A stretch of 55,674 bases of DNA. Source: Shewanella salipaludis. GTDB lineage: Bacteria > Pseudomonadota > Gammaproteobacteria > Enterobacterales > Shewanellaceae. The stretch is from positions 1-55,674 of the forward strand of contig NZ_JAAXYH010000019.1 in NCBI RefSeq assembly GCF_012911865.1. The letters run 5' to 3'. Of the stretch, positions 15,357 through 22,815 are shown in pieces; the stretch's first letter is position 1; the number at the start of each line of letters is the position of its first letter. Made by a program: the position numbers and the translations under genes. The notes under the pieces were generated by a model that was not told the DNA's origin, did no database searches, and saw only the letters and a list, made by a program, of their open reading frames with translations.

Positions 15357-17923
15357 GCGGCATAGATAGACCCCAGGCTATAGCTTTCCAGCGGCTTGGG
15401 TCTGCCTATGCCATAGCCCTGAGCATAATCCACCCCTATGCTATGCAGCTTATCCAGTATCGCCTGATTCTCGACGAACTCGGCCACTGTCTCTATGCCC
15501 ATCACCCGACAGACATCGTGGATGGATTTGACTATGGCGTAGTCCTTGGCATTACTGGCCAGCTGGCGCACGAAGCAACCATCTATCTTGACATAATCGA
15601 CAGGCAACTCCCGCAGATAGCCGTAGGAGGCGAAGCCACTGCCGAAGTCATCCAGGGCGAAGGAGAAGCCCAGCTTACGCAGGCGGTGCAGCATTTCCAG
15701 TGCCCGCTGCTGGTTCTGAATAGCCGTGGTCTCTGTGATTTCGAAGCAGATACACGCGCTGGGGATGGCGAACAGCCTGAGCTGGTTGGCTATATATTCC
15801 ACCATGCCCTCGGCCCCGAGGCTATTGCCAGAGAGGTTGATCGAGATGCAATGATCGTCCCAGAATTCGCTGTGACGGGACAGCCACTGGAAGCTCTTGC
15901 GGATCACTTCCTTATCGACTTCCGGCATCAGCTTGAAGCGCTCGGCGGCGGCGATAAATTGCGCCGGCGGCAATATCTGACCACTGGGCTCCTGGATCCT
16001 GAGCAGTATCTCCATCCGCTTTCTGGCTCTGCCCGGCATCAGACTCTCGATCGTCTGGTAGTAGAGCAGCAACTCGTTATTCTGGATCGCCTGGGAGATG
16101 CGTATCGCCCACTTGGGCGCATTGCGCTGATAAGCCAGCTCTTTATCTTTGGCATCATAGAAGTGTATCTGGTTGCTCCCCTTGCGCTTGGCGGCGATGC
16201 AGGCGATGTCGGCATCTTTGAGCAGCTCGTTAGCCCGGATCTGCGGCGCGCGGCCGAAGGCCACACCTATGCTCAGGCCCACCTTGTAATGCCTGCCCTT
16301 GTCCTGCAATACCTGCAACACCACTTGCGACAACAGATGCTTGAGCAATTGCGCCACTTCCAGAGCGCTGCGGTTGATGATCACCAGGCCAAACTCATCC
16401 CCCCCCAGGCGGGCGAGCAGCTCATGCCGGCTCAGGCAAGCCTGCATGGCCTTGGCCACCATGGCCAACATGCGATCGCCGGCATTGTGGCCACAGTTGT
16501 CGTTGATCAGCTTGAATTGTTCCAAGTCCAGGTAACACACGGCTATGTTGCCGGCCTTGGCACTGAAATCCGCCAGGCGCGCCTCGAAGGCCATACGGCT
16601 GGGCAGGCCGGTAATAGGGTCGAAGTTGGCCCTGCGTCGCAGTTGCTGCTTGAGCACTTCCTCCTGGGTGATGTCCCTGAGCAAGATAACAGTGCCTATC
16701 ACCTGACCCTGGTGATTGCGCAGATTGCTTATGTTGCGCGCCATGACCCTGGGTACCGCCATGGGCAACTTCATCTTGGTCTGCAAGGGCTCGGTCGCGC
16801 CGCCATGCATGAAGGCGAACAGGGTCTCGTTGATCTTATCGTCGCTCCTGAGCAAGGCGGCGACTGTCGCCCCTGTGGCCTCGGCACAGCTCAGGCCGAA
16901 TAACCGCTCCGCCTGAGGATTGAGGTACACGGTCCTGGCCCAGACATCCGTCAGCAGTACCGCATCGGAAATCGACTCCAGGGTGATCTTGGCCCGCTCC
17001 CTATGCTGAAAGCTACCGGCCAACAGGGTGTTGACCCTGTCGGCCAGTATCACCAGCTCGGCACCCCCACTGGCAACCACAGGGGTGTAATCCTTCGCCG
17101 CCGGATCTATATGATCCAATTGCTGCATCAAATCTTTGAAGGGGGATAACAAGCCTTTCTTGAGCCAAAAATACCCCAGGGTGACTATGGCGATCCCAAG
17201 CAAGAGGATCACCAAGGTGACAAAATCCAATCCCAGCTTAACCTGGGCGAAGGGGAGCCCGGAGAAACGCACCTCGAGTTGCAGCGGCGTTCCATTGAGC
17301 AGCCCAGGCAACTGCAGCGTTCTGCTGATGCCCTTGGCAGGCTTGGCCGGGATGGCGGCCTGTGTGATGCCAGAGATCCACTGGGACTGACCATAGAGGC
17401 GGGTAAGATCTTGCGGCAACAGCCTGACCACCACCACATACTCATCCTTGGCGGTCGTCGTCAGCGCCGCAATACAGACCCTGCCTTGCACCACCAGGAG
17501 TCCGGCTTGAACCTCGGGCTTGGCCGTGGGCGCCGCGGCGGCCAGCGTCGACAAGATCAGCGGGAGTATCGCGTTTGAGTCGGCATCGGCCATGGGCATC
17601 AGGGCGCGAACCCGACCCGAGCTGACCACATAGAGGCTAAGGGAAGCGGATAACTTGCTATCGGGCCAGGCACGCTGCAGTTCGGCTCTGCCAAGGTTAT
17701 CCAACTGGACAAAAGGGACGGCGTAGACCTGGGTGAAGAAAGCCAAACGTGCTATGTCACGGTCAAATTGTGCCTGAATGCTGGTCAGCTGTCTCTCTAT
17801 ACTGTGCTCGCGGAATTGTTCAACCTTGTGATCGAACCAGATGCCCAGACAGTAGGATACCAAGACCAAGGCGGGGATACAGAAGCCGGTAATAAATACG
17901 ATTATTTTTTTGCCAATGCGCAT
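15341..17923 (-). CDS. Membrane PAS-GGDEF-EAL cyclic-di-GMP protein
   Basis: An 860-residue inner-membrane signalling protein. TM1 is at about 7-28, a periplasmic sensor domain of about 200 residues follows (30-230, unassigned), and TM2 is at about 232-255. A HAMP-like linker leads to a PAS domain (about 310-420, ending ILLRDITQEE). The GGDEF domain is at 430-590 with an intact GGDEF at 507-511, and the EAL domain at 610-850. The EAL signature is EIL at 638-640 (RMEILLRIQ), while the other phosphodiesterase positions look intact (NLSGNSL, FEITETTAI, DDFGSGFASYGYL, KIDG, AEFVEN). Both synthase and hydrolase activity are therefore possible; the net direction cannot be told. The likely role is control of biofilm or motility. 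Confidence 0.9.
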   Translation of the reverse strand: MRIGKKIIVFITGFCIPALVLVSYCLGIWFDHKVEQFREHSIERQLTSIQAQFDRDIARLAFFTQVYAVPFVQLDNLGRAELQRAWPDSKLSASLSLYVVSSGRVRALMPMADADSNAILPLILSTLAAAAPTAKPEVQAGLLVVQGRVCIAALTTTAKDEYVVVVRLLPQDLTRLYGQSQWISGITQAAIPAKPAKGISRTLQLPGLLNGTPLQLEVRFSGLPFAQVKLGLDFVTLVILLLGIAIVTLGYFWLKKGLLSPFKDLMQQLDHIDPAAKDYTPVVASGGAELVILADRVNTLLAGSFQHRERAKITLESISDAVLLTDVWARTVYLNPQAERLFGLSCAEATGATVAALLRSDDKINETLFAFMHGGATEPLQTKMKLPMAVPRVMARNISNLRNHQGQVIGTVILLRDITQEEVLKQQLRRRANFDPITGLPSRMAFEARLADFSAKAGNIAVCYLDLEQFKLINDNCGHNAGDRMLAMVAKAMQACLSRHELLARLGGDEFGLVIINRSALEVAQLLKHLLSQVVLQVLQDKGRHYKVGLSIGVAFGRAPQIRANELLKDADIACIAAKRKGSNQIHFYDAKDKELAYQRNAPKWAIRISQAIQNNELLLYYQTIESLMPGRARKRMEILLRIQEPSGQILPPAQFIAAAERFKLMPEVDKEVIRKSFQWLSRHSEFWDDHCISINLSGNSLGAEGMVEYIANQLRLFAIPSACICFEITETTAIQNQQRALEMLHRLRKLGFSFALDDFGSGFASYGYLRELPVDYVKIDGCFVRQLASNAKDYAIVKSIHDVCRVMGIETVAEFVENQAILDKLHSIGVDYAQGYGIGRPKPLESYSLGSIYAAPLSA

Positions 17924-18271
17924 CGCTGTCCATGTGTTTTGCTCTCCGAATCACCTCTTCAGAAAAGCTTGGCCCGAAGGGCAAGATAACCTATTTTGTA
18001 GCACCGTCAAACAAATAAAATATTGATGACCGGAAAAATACCCTAATGAGTTAATGGGTTAAGCCAAGACTCAGAATAAATTTGAACGCTATTACCCCGA
18101 CTTCCCACCCCGCCACGAAGGCAGCACTGCCAGAACTTCCAAGCCACAGCCTCTCATTCAGGCACAGGAAACCGAGGCAACTAAAATGTGAAGCTTTTGT
18201 GAGAATTTGATAACCCTGCAGTGAGATCCCTCTGTCACACTGGCCTTATACCCCAGTAATGGAGCTCGCCC
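17924..18271. other. Divergent intergenic region, GGDEF-EAL gene and spondin cluster
   Basis: 348 bp with no supported gene. It must hold promoters in both directions. The left part is AT-rich (for example AAATAAAATATTGATGA near 18013). No clear operator or terminator is seen. GGAG lies about eight bases before the spondin start. Confidence 0.5.
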
Positions 18272-19015
18272 ATGAAACTCAATCACCAGAGATACCCACA
18301 CTCAAGGTACTTGCACCCAAAGTACTGGCACCTGAGTTACCCGCTGGCATTGGCCGGCCTGCTCTGCGCGCCAGTCGACGCCGCTCAGTTGGAGATAGAT
18401 GTCATTAATCTCACCCATGGCAATCATTTTACCCCCTTGTTGCTCGTAGCCCACATGGATGGCCACCTATTCCAGGCGGGCGAAATGGCCACCCTGGCCC
18501 TACAGAAGATGGCCGAAGGGGGTGACATAAGTGATCTGGCCAGCGACGCCACGGCGAATGGCAATATCACAGTGGAAAATCCGGCCGCCGGCTTACTGGC
18601 CCCCGGGGCCAAGGTCACGGGCATAATGCTCGACAGCCAGGCCATGACCCGCCTGTCGGTCGTGGCCATGATCTTGCCCACCAATGATGCCTTCATCGGC
18701 TTGGATGCCTGGAGCATCCCGACTGAGGCAGGCACTTACACCCTGGACCTCAACGGCTATGACGCAGGCACAGAGGCCAACGATGAGATCATCAATGGCG
18801 CTGGCATGCCTGGGGTTCCGGGGATCCCCGCGGCCCCGGGAGGCGATGGTGGCGTCAATGGCAGCGGCATGCAGGATAACAGCAGCAACGACAGGGTCCA
18901 CATTCACCCAGGCGTCCTGGGCGATACCGATGCCCTGGGTGGTCCCAGTGATCTGGACAGCCGCATTCATCGCTGGCAGAACCCGGTCGCCAGAGTCGTG
19001 GTTCAAGTCAAATAA
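18272..19015 (+). CDS. Exported spondin-domain protein (first paralogue)
   Basis: A 247-residue protein with a signal peptide (hydrophobic stretch LSYPLALAGLLCAPVDAAQ, likely cut near residue 38) and a single spondin-N-like domain over the rest. The family landmarks are LTHGNHFTPLLLVAH near the start, GYDAGTEANDE near two-thirds, and HIHPGV before the final RWQNPVARVVVQVK strand. Bacterial spondin-domain proteins are exported and of unknown function; their eukaryotic counterparts are extracellular adhesion proteins. The insert GAGMPGVPGIPAAPGGDGG is collagen-like and Gly/Pro-rich. It is the first gene of a tight cluster with a lipoprotein paralogue 10 bp downstream and a response regulator after that. 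Confidence 0.8.
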   Translation: MKLNHQRYPHSRYLHPKYWHLSYPLALAGLLCAPVDAAQLEIDVINLTHGNHFTPLLLVAHMDGHLFQAGEMATLALQKMAEGGDISDLASDATANGNITVENPAAGLLAPGAKVTGIMLDSQAMTRLSVVAMILPTNDAFIGLDAWSIPTEAGTYTLDLNGYDAGTEANDEIINGAGMPGVPGIPAAPGGDGGVNGSGMQDNSSNDRVHIHPGVLGDTDALGGPSDLDSRIHRWQNPVARVVVQVK

Positions 19016-19025
19016 GGGGTGACAG

Positions 19026-19751
19026 ATGAAACCTTCCGACATGATGATAAAACTGGGTCTTGGCAGCTTGTTGATGGCGGCCGTGCTCGGCCTCGGCGCC
19101 TGTTCGGATGAGAAACCGCCGAGCCAGGCGCCCATCCCGTCGAATGCCCCTGTGCCCAGGTTGTATTCAGTGACTGTCACTAACTTAACGGCCAATCAGC
19201 CGCTGTCGCCTATGGCAGTGATCGCCCATTCGGCCGACATGAGCCTGTTCCGGGTCACAGAGCCTGCCAGTGTGGCATTGGAAAAACTCGCGGAAGGGGG
19301 GGATACCACAGGCCTGGTGGCCTTGTTCGGTGTCAGTCACCTCGCCCGCGGCATCGAGGCCATACCCCCGGGGATGAGTGACACGGTCAGCCTCAGCATC
19401 CCGACTCCCCTGGTCGCCGGGCTGTCGGTTGCCACCATGTTGGTGAACACCAACGATGCCTTCGCCACCGTCAACGGCTATGATCTGAGGTCACTGGCAC
19501 TCGGTGACGAGGTCGACTTGTACGCCCTGGCCTATGATGCAGGTACCGAAGCCAATTCTGAAGCCAGGGGCACCATGCCTGGCCCGGCCGATAACGGCGA
19601 GGGCTTCAATGCCGCCCGCGATGATGTCAACCGGGTTCACATTCACCCTGGGGTGATCTCGGCCGACGATGGCCTAGGCGATTCTGTGCTGTCGGCATCC
19701 CATAGATTCAACAACCCCGTGGCGAAGATCAAGATCCATCGCTCGCGCTGA
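19026..19751 (+). CDS. Spondin-domain lipoprotein (second paralogue)
   Basis: A 241-residue paralogue of the preceding gene. The lipobox LGLGAC near residue 26 predicts lipid anchoring. The spondin domain shares the order of motifs with its neighbour: LTANQPLSPMAVIAH, AEGGDTTGL, LVNTNDAF, AYDAGTEANSE and HIHPGV, ending FNNPVAKIKIHRSR. One copy is soluble and the other membrane-anchored, which suggests a pair working at the envelope. GGGGTGACAG precedes the ATG, 10 bp after the first gene's stop, so they are co-transcribed. Confidence 0.8.
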   Translation: MKPSDMMIKLGLGSLLMAAVLGLGACSDEKPPSQAPIPSNAPVPRLYSVTVTNLTANQPLSPMAVIAHSADMSLFRVTEPASVALEKLAEGGDTTGLVALFGVSHLARGIEAIPPGMSDTVSLSIPTPLVAGLSVATMLVNTNDAFATVNGYDLRSLALGDEVDLYALAYDAGTEANSEARGTMPGPADNGEGFNAARDDVNRVHIHPGVISADDGLGDSVLSASHRFNNPVAKIKIHRSR

Positions 19752-19823
19752 TAAGGGCAAACCAGGCGCAATAATATCCCCTTCCGGCTGGTCTTCTACA
19801 GAAGAACGGCTGGAGGGATTAGC

Positions 19824-20579
19824 ATGAATAACATGAGGGGACAGGCGGCCTCGGCGAGCCACAATCGCATTCTTCTGGTTGAACATGAGCCGGAGCTGGC
19901 CCAGCTGCTGAGCTATGATCTCGGCGCCTTGCAGTATGACGTCATTCGGGCGACCAGCCTGAGACAGGCAGGCCAGTTTCTGGGCCAGAGCAGCATAGAT
20001 CTGGTGCTGTTGGAGAGGATGCTGCCCGACGGCGATGGCATCTTGCTATGCCAACAACTGCGCCAGACCGGCGAGCAGGTGCCCCTGATGTTGCTCACAG
20101 CCAAGGGCTCGGAAGCCGACTTGGTATTGGGACTGGAATCCGGTGCCGACGATTACCTGGTGAGACCCTTCAGCATACTCGAGTTCAGGGCCAGAGTGAG
20201 AGCGCTGTTGCGCCGCGGACAGGCACAGAAGACCCAACCCGGACAGCTGGAATTCAACGGCGTGCATATAGACTGCAGCAGTCGCGAAGTCACGGCCTTC
20301 GATAAACCCTTGCACCTTACCGCCAGGGAGTTCGATCTCTTGTTATTCCTCGCCCAGCATCCACAACAGGTATTCAGTCGGATGCAATTGCTGCAGGCCG
20401 TCTGGGGCTATGACTATTCCGGCTACCAGCACACGGTCGACAGCCATATCAACCGCTTACGCAATAAAATAGCCTCCAGTGCCGAGCATCAACAGCTGGT
20501 GAAAACCGTCTGGGGAGTAGGTTATAAGTTTTCGCCCCCGCCCCCGCCATCAACCCAGGCCCTCGAACAAGGCGCATAA
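19824..20579 (+). CDS. OmpR/PhoB-type response regulator with an atypical receiver
   Basis: A 251-residue protein with receiver (about 14-128) and winged-helix DNA-binding domain (about 140-240: LTAREFDLLLFLAQHPQQVFSR, VDSHINRLRNKI, VWGVGYKF). The DNA-binding half looks normal. The receiver has lost its chemistry. The acidic pair normally in VEDD reads VEHE (20-22), the phospho-accepting aspartate is Glu64 (VLLERMLPDGDG), and the conserved lysine is Arg114 (LVRPF); only Thr92 is kept. It probably acts without phosphorylation, or Glu64 mimics the phosphorylated state. No histidine kinase lies nearby. It is 72 bp after the spondin lipoprotein gene with GGAGG before the start, so it probably belongs to that operon and may regulate it. 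Confidence 0.88.
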   Translation: MNNMRGQAASASHNRILLVEHEPELAQLLSYDLGALQYDVIRATSLRQAGQFLGQSSIDLVLLERMLPDGDGILLCQQLRQTGEQVPLMLLTAKGSEADLVLGLESGADDYLVRPFSILEFRARVRALLRRGQAQKTQPGQLEFNGVHIDCSSREVTAFDKPLHLTAREFDLLLFLAQHPQQVFSRMQLLQAVWGYDYSGYQHTVDSHINRLRNKIASSAEHQQLVKTVWGVGYKFSPPPPPSTQALEQGA

Positions 20580-20596
20580 ACACCCAGCCCAGAAAC

Positions 20597-20625
20597 AAAT
20601 AAGGCCCGTCAGACGGGCCTTATTT
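20597..20625. terminator. Bidirectional terminator between the response regulator gene and hemE
   Basis: The stem AAATAAGGCCCGT with ACGGGCCTTATTT and loop CAG is a 13-bp perfect helix between convergent genes. Confidence 0.88.
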
Positions 20626-20638
20626 CACAGGGCTGCAC

Positions 20639-21703
20639 TCATTTGTGGTACTGCTTGGATTGCCTATGCACTGCATTGATGAAGGCGCCGGCATGCTCGG
20701 GATCCACATGCTGGTGAATGCCATGGCCCAGGTTGAACACATGGCCGCTGCCTTCGCCATAGCCGGCGAGGATCTGTGCCACTTCCTGCTCGATACGCTC
20801 GGGAGAGGCGTACAGCATGGAAGGATCCATGTTGCCTTGCAGCGCGACTCTGTCACCCACACGGCGACGGGCATCGCCTATGTCGACAGTCCAGTCCAGC
20901 CCCAGGGCATCACAGCCGGTTTCCGCCATGGCTTCCAGCCACAGACCGCCGCCCTTGGTAAACAGGGTCACAGGCACCTTGCGGCCATCGGCGAAGCGCG
21001 TCAGGCCATCGACGATTTTCTGCATGTAACGCAGTGAAAATTCGCGGTAGGCACTGTGGGACAGGGCGCCGCCCCAGGAGTCGAAGATCATCAGCGACTG
21101 GGCACCGTTGGCCACCTGGGCATTGAGGTACAAGATCACCGAATCGGCCAGCTTATCGAGCAGCATATGCAGCGCCATAGGCTCGGCATAGGCCATCTTC
21201 TTGATCTTCTCGAAGGTCTTGCTCGAGCCGCCTTCGACCATGTAGGTCGCCAGGGTCCAGGGCGAGCCGGAGAAACCTATCAGAGGCACGGCACCATTGA
21301 GTTCGCGACGTATGGTGCTCACCGCCTTCATCACATAGCCCAGCTCGTCTTCGGGATCCGGGATCGCCAGCTTCCTGATGGCATCCAGGGTGTCTGTCGG
21401 CCGCTCGAAACGTGGGCCTTCGCCCGTCTCGAAATACAGCCCCAGGCCCATGGCATCCGGCACTGTCAGAATATCGGAAAACAGAATGGCCGCATCCAGC
21501 TCATAACGGCGCAGCGGCTGCAGCGTCACTTCACAGGCCAGCTCGGCATTGCGGCATAAGGACATGAAGTCACCCGCCTGCGCCCGCACCTCTTTGTATT
21601 CAGGCAAATAGCGTCCAGCTTGACGCATCATCCACACAGGTGTCATATCGACAGGCTGTTTCAATAACGCACGTAAGTAACGATCATTCTTTAATTCTGC
21701 CAT
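20639..21703 (-). CDS. hemE: Uroporphyrinogen decarboxylase
   Basis: A 354-residue cytoplasmic enzyme that removes four carboxyl groups from uroporphyrinogen III to make coproporphyrinogen III in haem synthesis. The N-terminal signature is PVWMMRQAGRYLPEYKEVR, and the substrate aspartate is in AAILFSDILTVPDAMG. Further family blocks are GFSGSPWTLATYMVEGG and GLDWTVDIGDARRRVG; the end is NLGHGIHQHVDPEHAGAFINAVH. The family start MAELKNDRYLRALL is taken; the frame stays open 23 codons upstream to a GTG at 21772. The length equals that of E. coli HemE. It is monocistronic. Confidence 0.96.
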   Translation of the reverse strand: MAELKNDRYLRALLKQPVDMTPVWMMRQAGRYLPEYKEVRAQAGDFMSLCRNAELACEVTLQPLRRYELDAAILFSDILTVPDAMGLGLYFETGEGPRFERPTDTLDAIRKLAIPDPEDELGYVMKAVSTIRRELNGAVPLIGFSGSPWTLATYMVEGGSSKTFEKIKKMAYAEPMALHMLLDKLADSVILYLNAQVANGAQSLMIFDSWGGALSHSAYREFSLRYMQKIVDGLTRFADGRKVPVTLFTKGGGLWLEAMAETGCDALGLDWTVDIGDARRRVGDRVALQGNMDPSMLYASPERIEQEVAQILAGYGEGSGHVFNLGHGIHQHVDPEHAGAFINAVHRQSKQYHK

Positions 21704-21928
21704 TTGGCTGCTTCCTACACTGGTATGCTTGTATGAGTTTCCGCTGGGCGCTAGTTTAACATTTACCGCCACAAAGTAACCTTTCAGGACCGATTTATGT
21801 GAACCCGGGCCTCAGTACGAGCCACAGTACGGGCCGGACAGGCGTGACAGCCGGATTGCCCGAACCCGAAGCGACAACGAACCCGGCCAGGTTCACTCAA
21901 ACCAGTGCGGTATAAAGTTAAAAAAACG

Positions 21929-21957
21929 TTGCACCGCCTGTCCCCCTTTGGTATAAA
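21929..21957 (+). promoter_or_regulatory. Sigma-70-like promoter of the candidate sRNA
   Basis: TTGCAC (21929-21934) and TATAAA (21952-21957) are 17 bp apart, predicting transcription from about 21963-21965. Confidence 0.6.
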
Positions 21958-21962
21958 AAGTT

Positions 21963-22052
21963 TGCGCTAGCAAGAACAATCAAGAAGCTCGTCGTATCGA
22001 GCCTGTTAGATATATACTCACCCGGTTGTAGGTTTCTACAACCGGGTTTTTT
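21963..22052 (+). ncRNA. Candidate small RNA between hemE and rsd
   Basis: A compact unit of about 90 nt that starts just downstream of a 17-bp-spaced promoter. The body contains an unpaired A-rich stretch (AAGAACAATCAAGAA), a first hairpin at 21987-22002 (GCTCG, TCGTAT, CGAGC), a single-stranded linker and a strong terminator hairpin ending in six T. No start codon with a binding site lies inside. The terminator sits 135 bp before rsd, far from the ends of hemE or any other rightward gene, so it must end a transcript begun in this gap. I recognise no known sRNA; the A-rich linker plus terminator resembles Hfq-dependent regulators, which is inference. Confidence 0.6.
22021..22052 (+). terminator. 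Strong intrinsic terminator of the candidate sRNA
   Basis: A perfect 11-bp stem (CCCGGTTGTAG with CTACAACCGGG), loop GTTT, followed by six T. Confidence 0.93.
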
Positions 22053-22187
22053 ATTGGCTACTTTTTTGTAGACAAAACAACTGGTTTGTCCATCCAGTCT
22101 CGGGGCAAAAATCCAACAAAAAGGTTGATTATTGTACGAGTCATCCCCTACATTAGAGATATGACAGGCTGAATATCGAGATAAGAA

Positions 22188-22682
22188 ATGCTAAGACAAT
22201 TAGAAAAGGCTGAGAAAAAATGGGGCGGTGCCAATACGCTTATCGATCAATGGCTGAATAATCGTCGTAAGCTGCTCGTCAATTACTGTCAAATCGCCGG
22301 GTTACCGCCCTACGGCTCGCCGGGAAAGTCATTGCCTTCGTTCGATCATGTAAAATCCTTCTGTGAACAACTGCTCGATTATGTCTCCGAAGGACATTTC
22401 GAAGTCTATGATAAGGTCGTCAGCGCCTGTGAGAAAAATGGCAACTCGGGCCGCAGCCTGGCCAAGGAACTCCTGCCCAAGATCAGCCAAACCACGGATG
22501 CCGCCCTCGACTTCAGCGACAAATACACAGAGGCACGCGACGAACAAGTCTTGTATCAGCTGGATCAAGATTTGTCGCGCCTGGCCGATGCCATGGAGAC
22601 CCGCTTCGAGCTGGAAGATGAGCTGCTGGAAGTGTTGCATAGCAAACATGCGGAGAAGCGCTCCCAACGAGTGGGCAGCTGA
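22188..22682 (+). CDS. rsd: Regulator of sigma D (Rsd/AlgQ family)
   Basis: A 164-residue all-helical protein of the Rsd/AlgQ family, which binds the housekeeping sigma factor RpoD and reduces its use in stationary phase. Family features include the N-terminal MLRQLEKAEKKWGGANTLIDQWLNNRRKLLVNYCQIAGL (key residues: Asp26, Trp28 and the RRKLL turn), FCEQLLDYVSEGHFEVYDKV, and METRFELEDELL near the end. Length matches E. coli Rsd (158). It has its own upstream region of about 135 bp after the sRNA terminator and its own downstream terminator. Confidence 0.9.
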   Translation: MLRQLEKAEKKWGGANTLIDQWLNNRRKLLVNYCQIAGLPPYGSPGKSLPSFDHVKSFCEQLLDYVSEGHFEVYDKVVSACEKNGNSGRSLAKELLPKISQTTDAALDFSDKYTEARDEQVLYQLDQDLSRLADAMETRFELEDELLEVLHSKHAEKRSQRVGS

Positions 22683-22730
22683 ATACCATTCTTGTGGCAA
22701 CTGTTAGCATGATCTGAAGCGAGCATAGAC

Positions 22731-22754
22731 ACAAGAATAGAGACAAGAATAGAG
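22731..22754. repeat. 12-bp tandem repeat downstream of rsd
   Basis: ACAAGAATAGAG occurs twice in perfect tandem, followed by ACACAA, between the rsd stop and its terminator. Confidence 0.9.
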
Positions 22755-22756
22755 AC

Positions 22757-22790
22757 ACAAAAAAGCCAGCTGAGAAGCTGGCTTTTTGTT
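22757..22790. terminator. Bidirectional terminator between rsd and acnB
   Basis: A stem AAAAAGCCAGCT with AGCTGGCTTTTT and GAGA loop between convergent genes, with A and T runs on the two sides. Confidence 0.9.
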
Positions 22791-22815
22791 TGTGTCTATC
22801 TTAGAGCACTGCGAC

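Noticed and set aside
15266..16903. 545-codon plus-strand frame
   Set aside because: Antisense shadow of the GGDEF-EAL gene; no family, and the opposite frame has clear domains.
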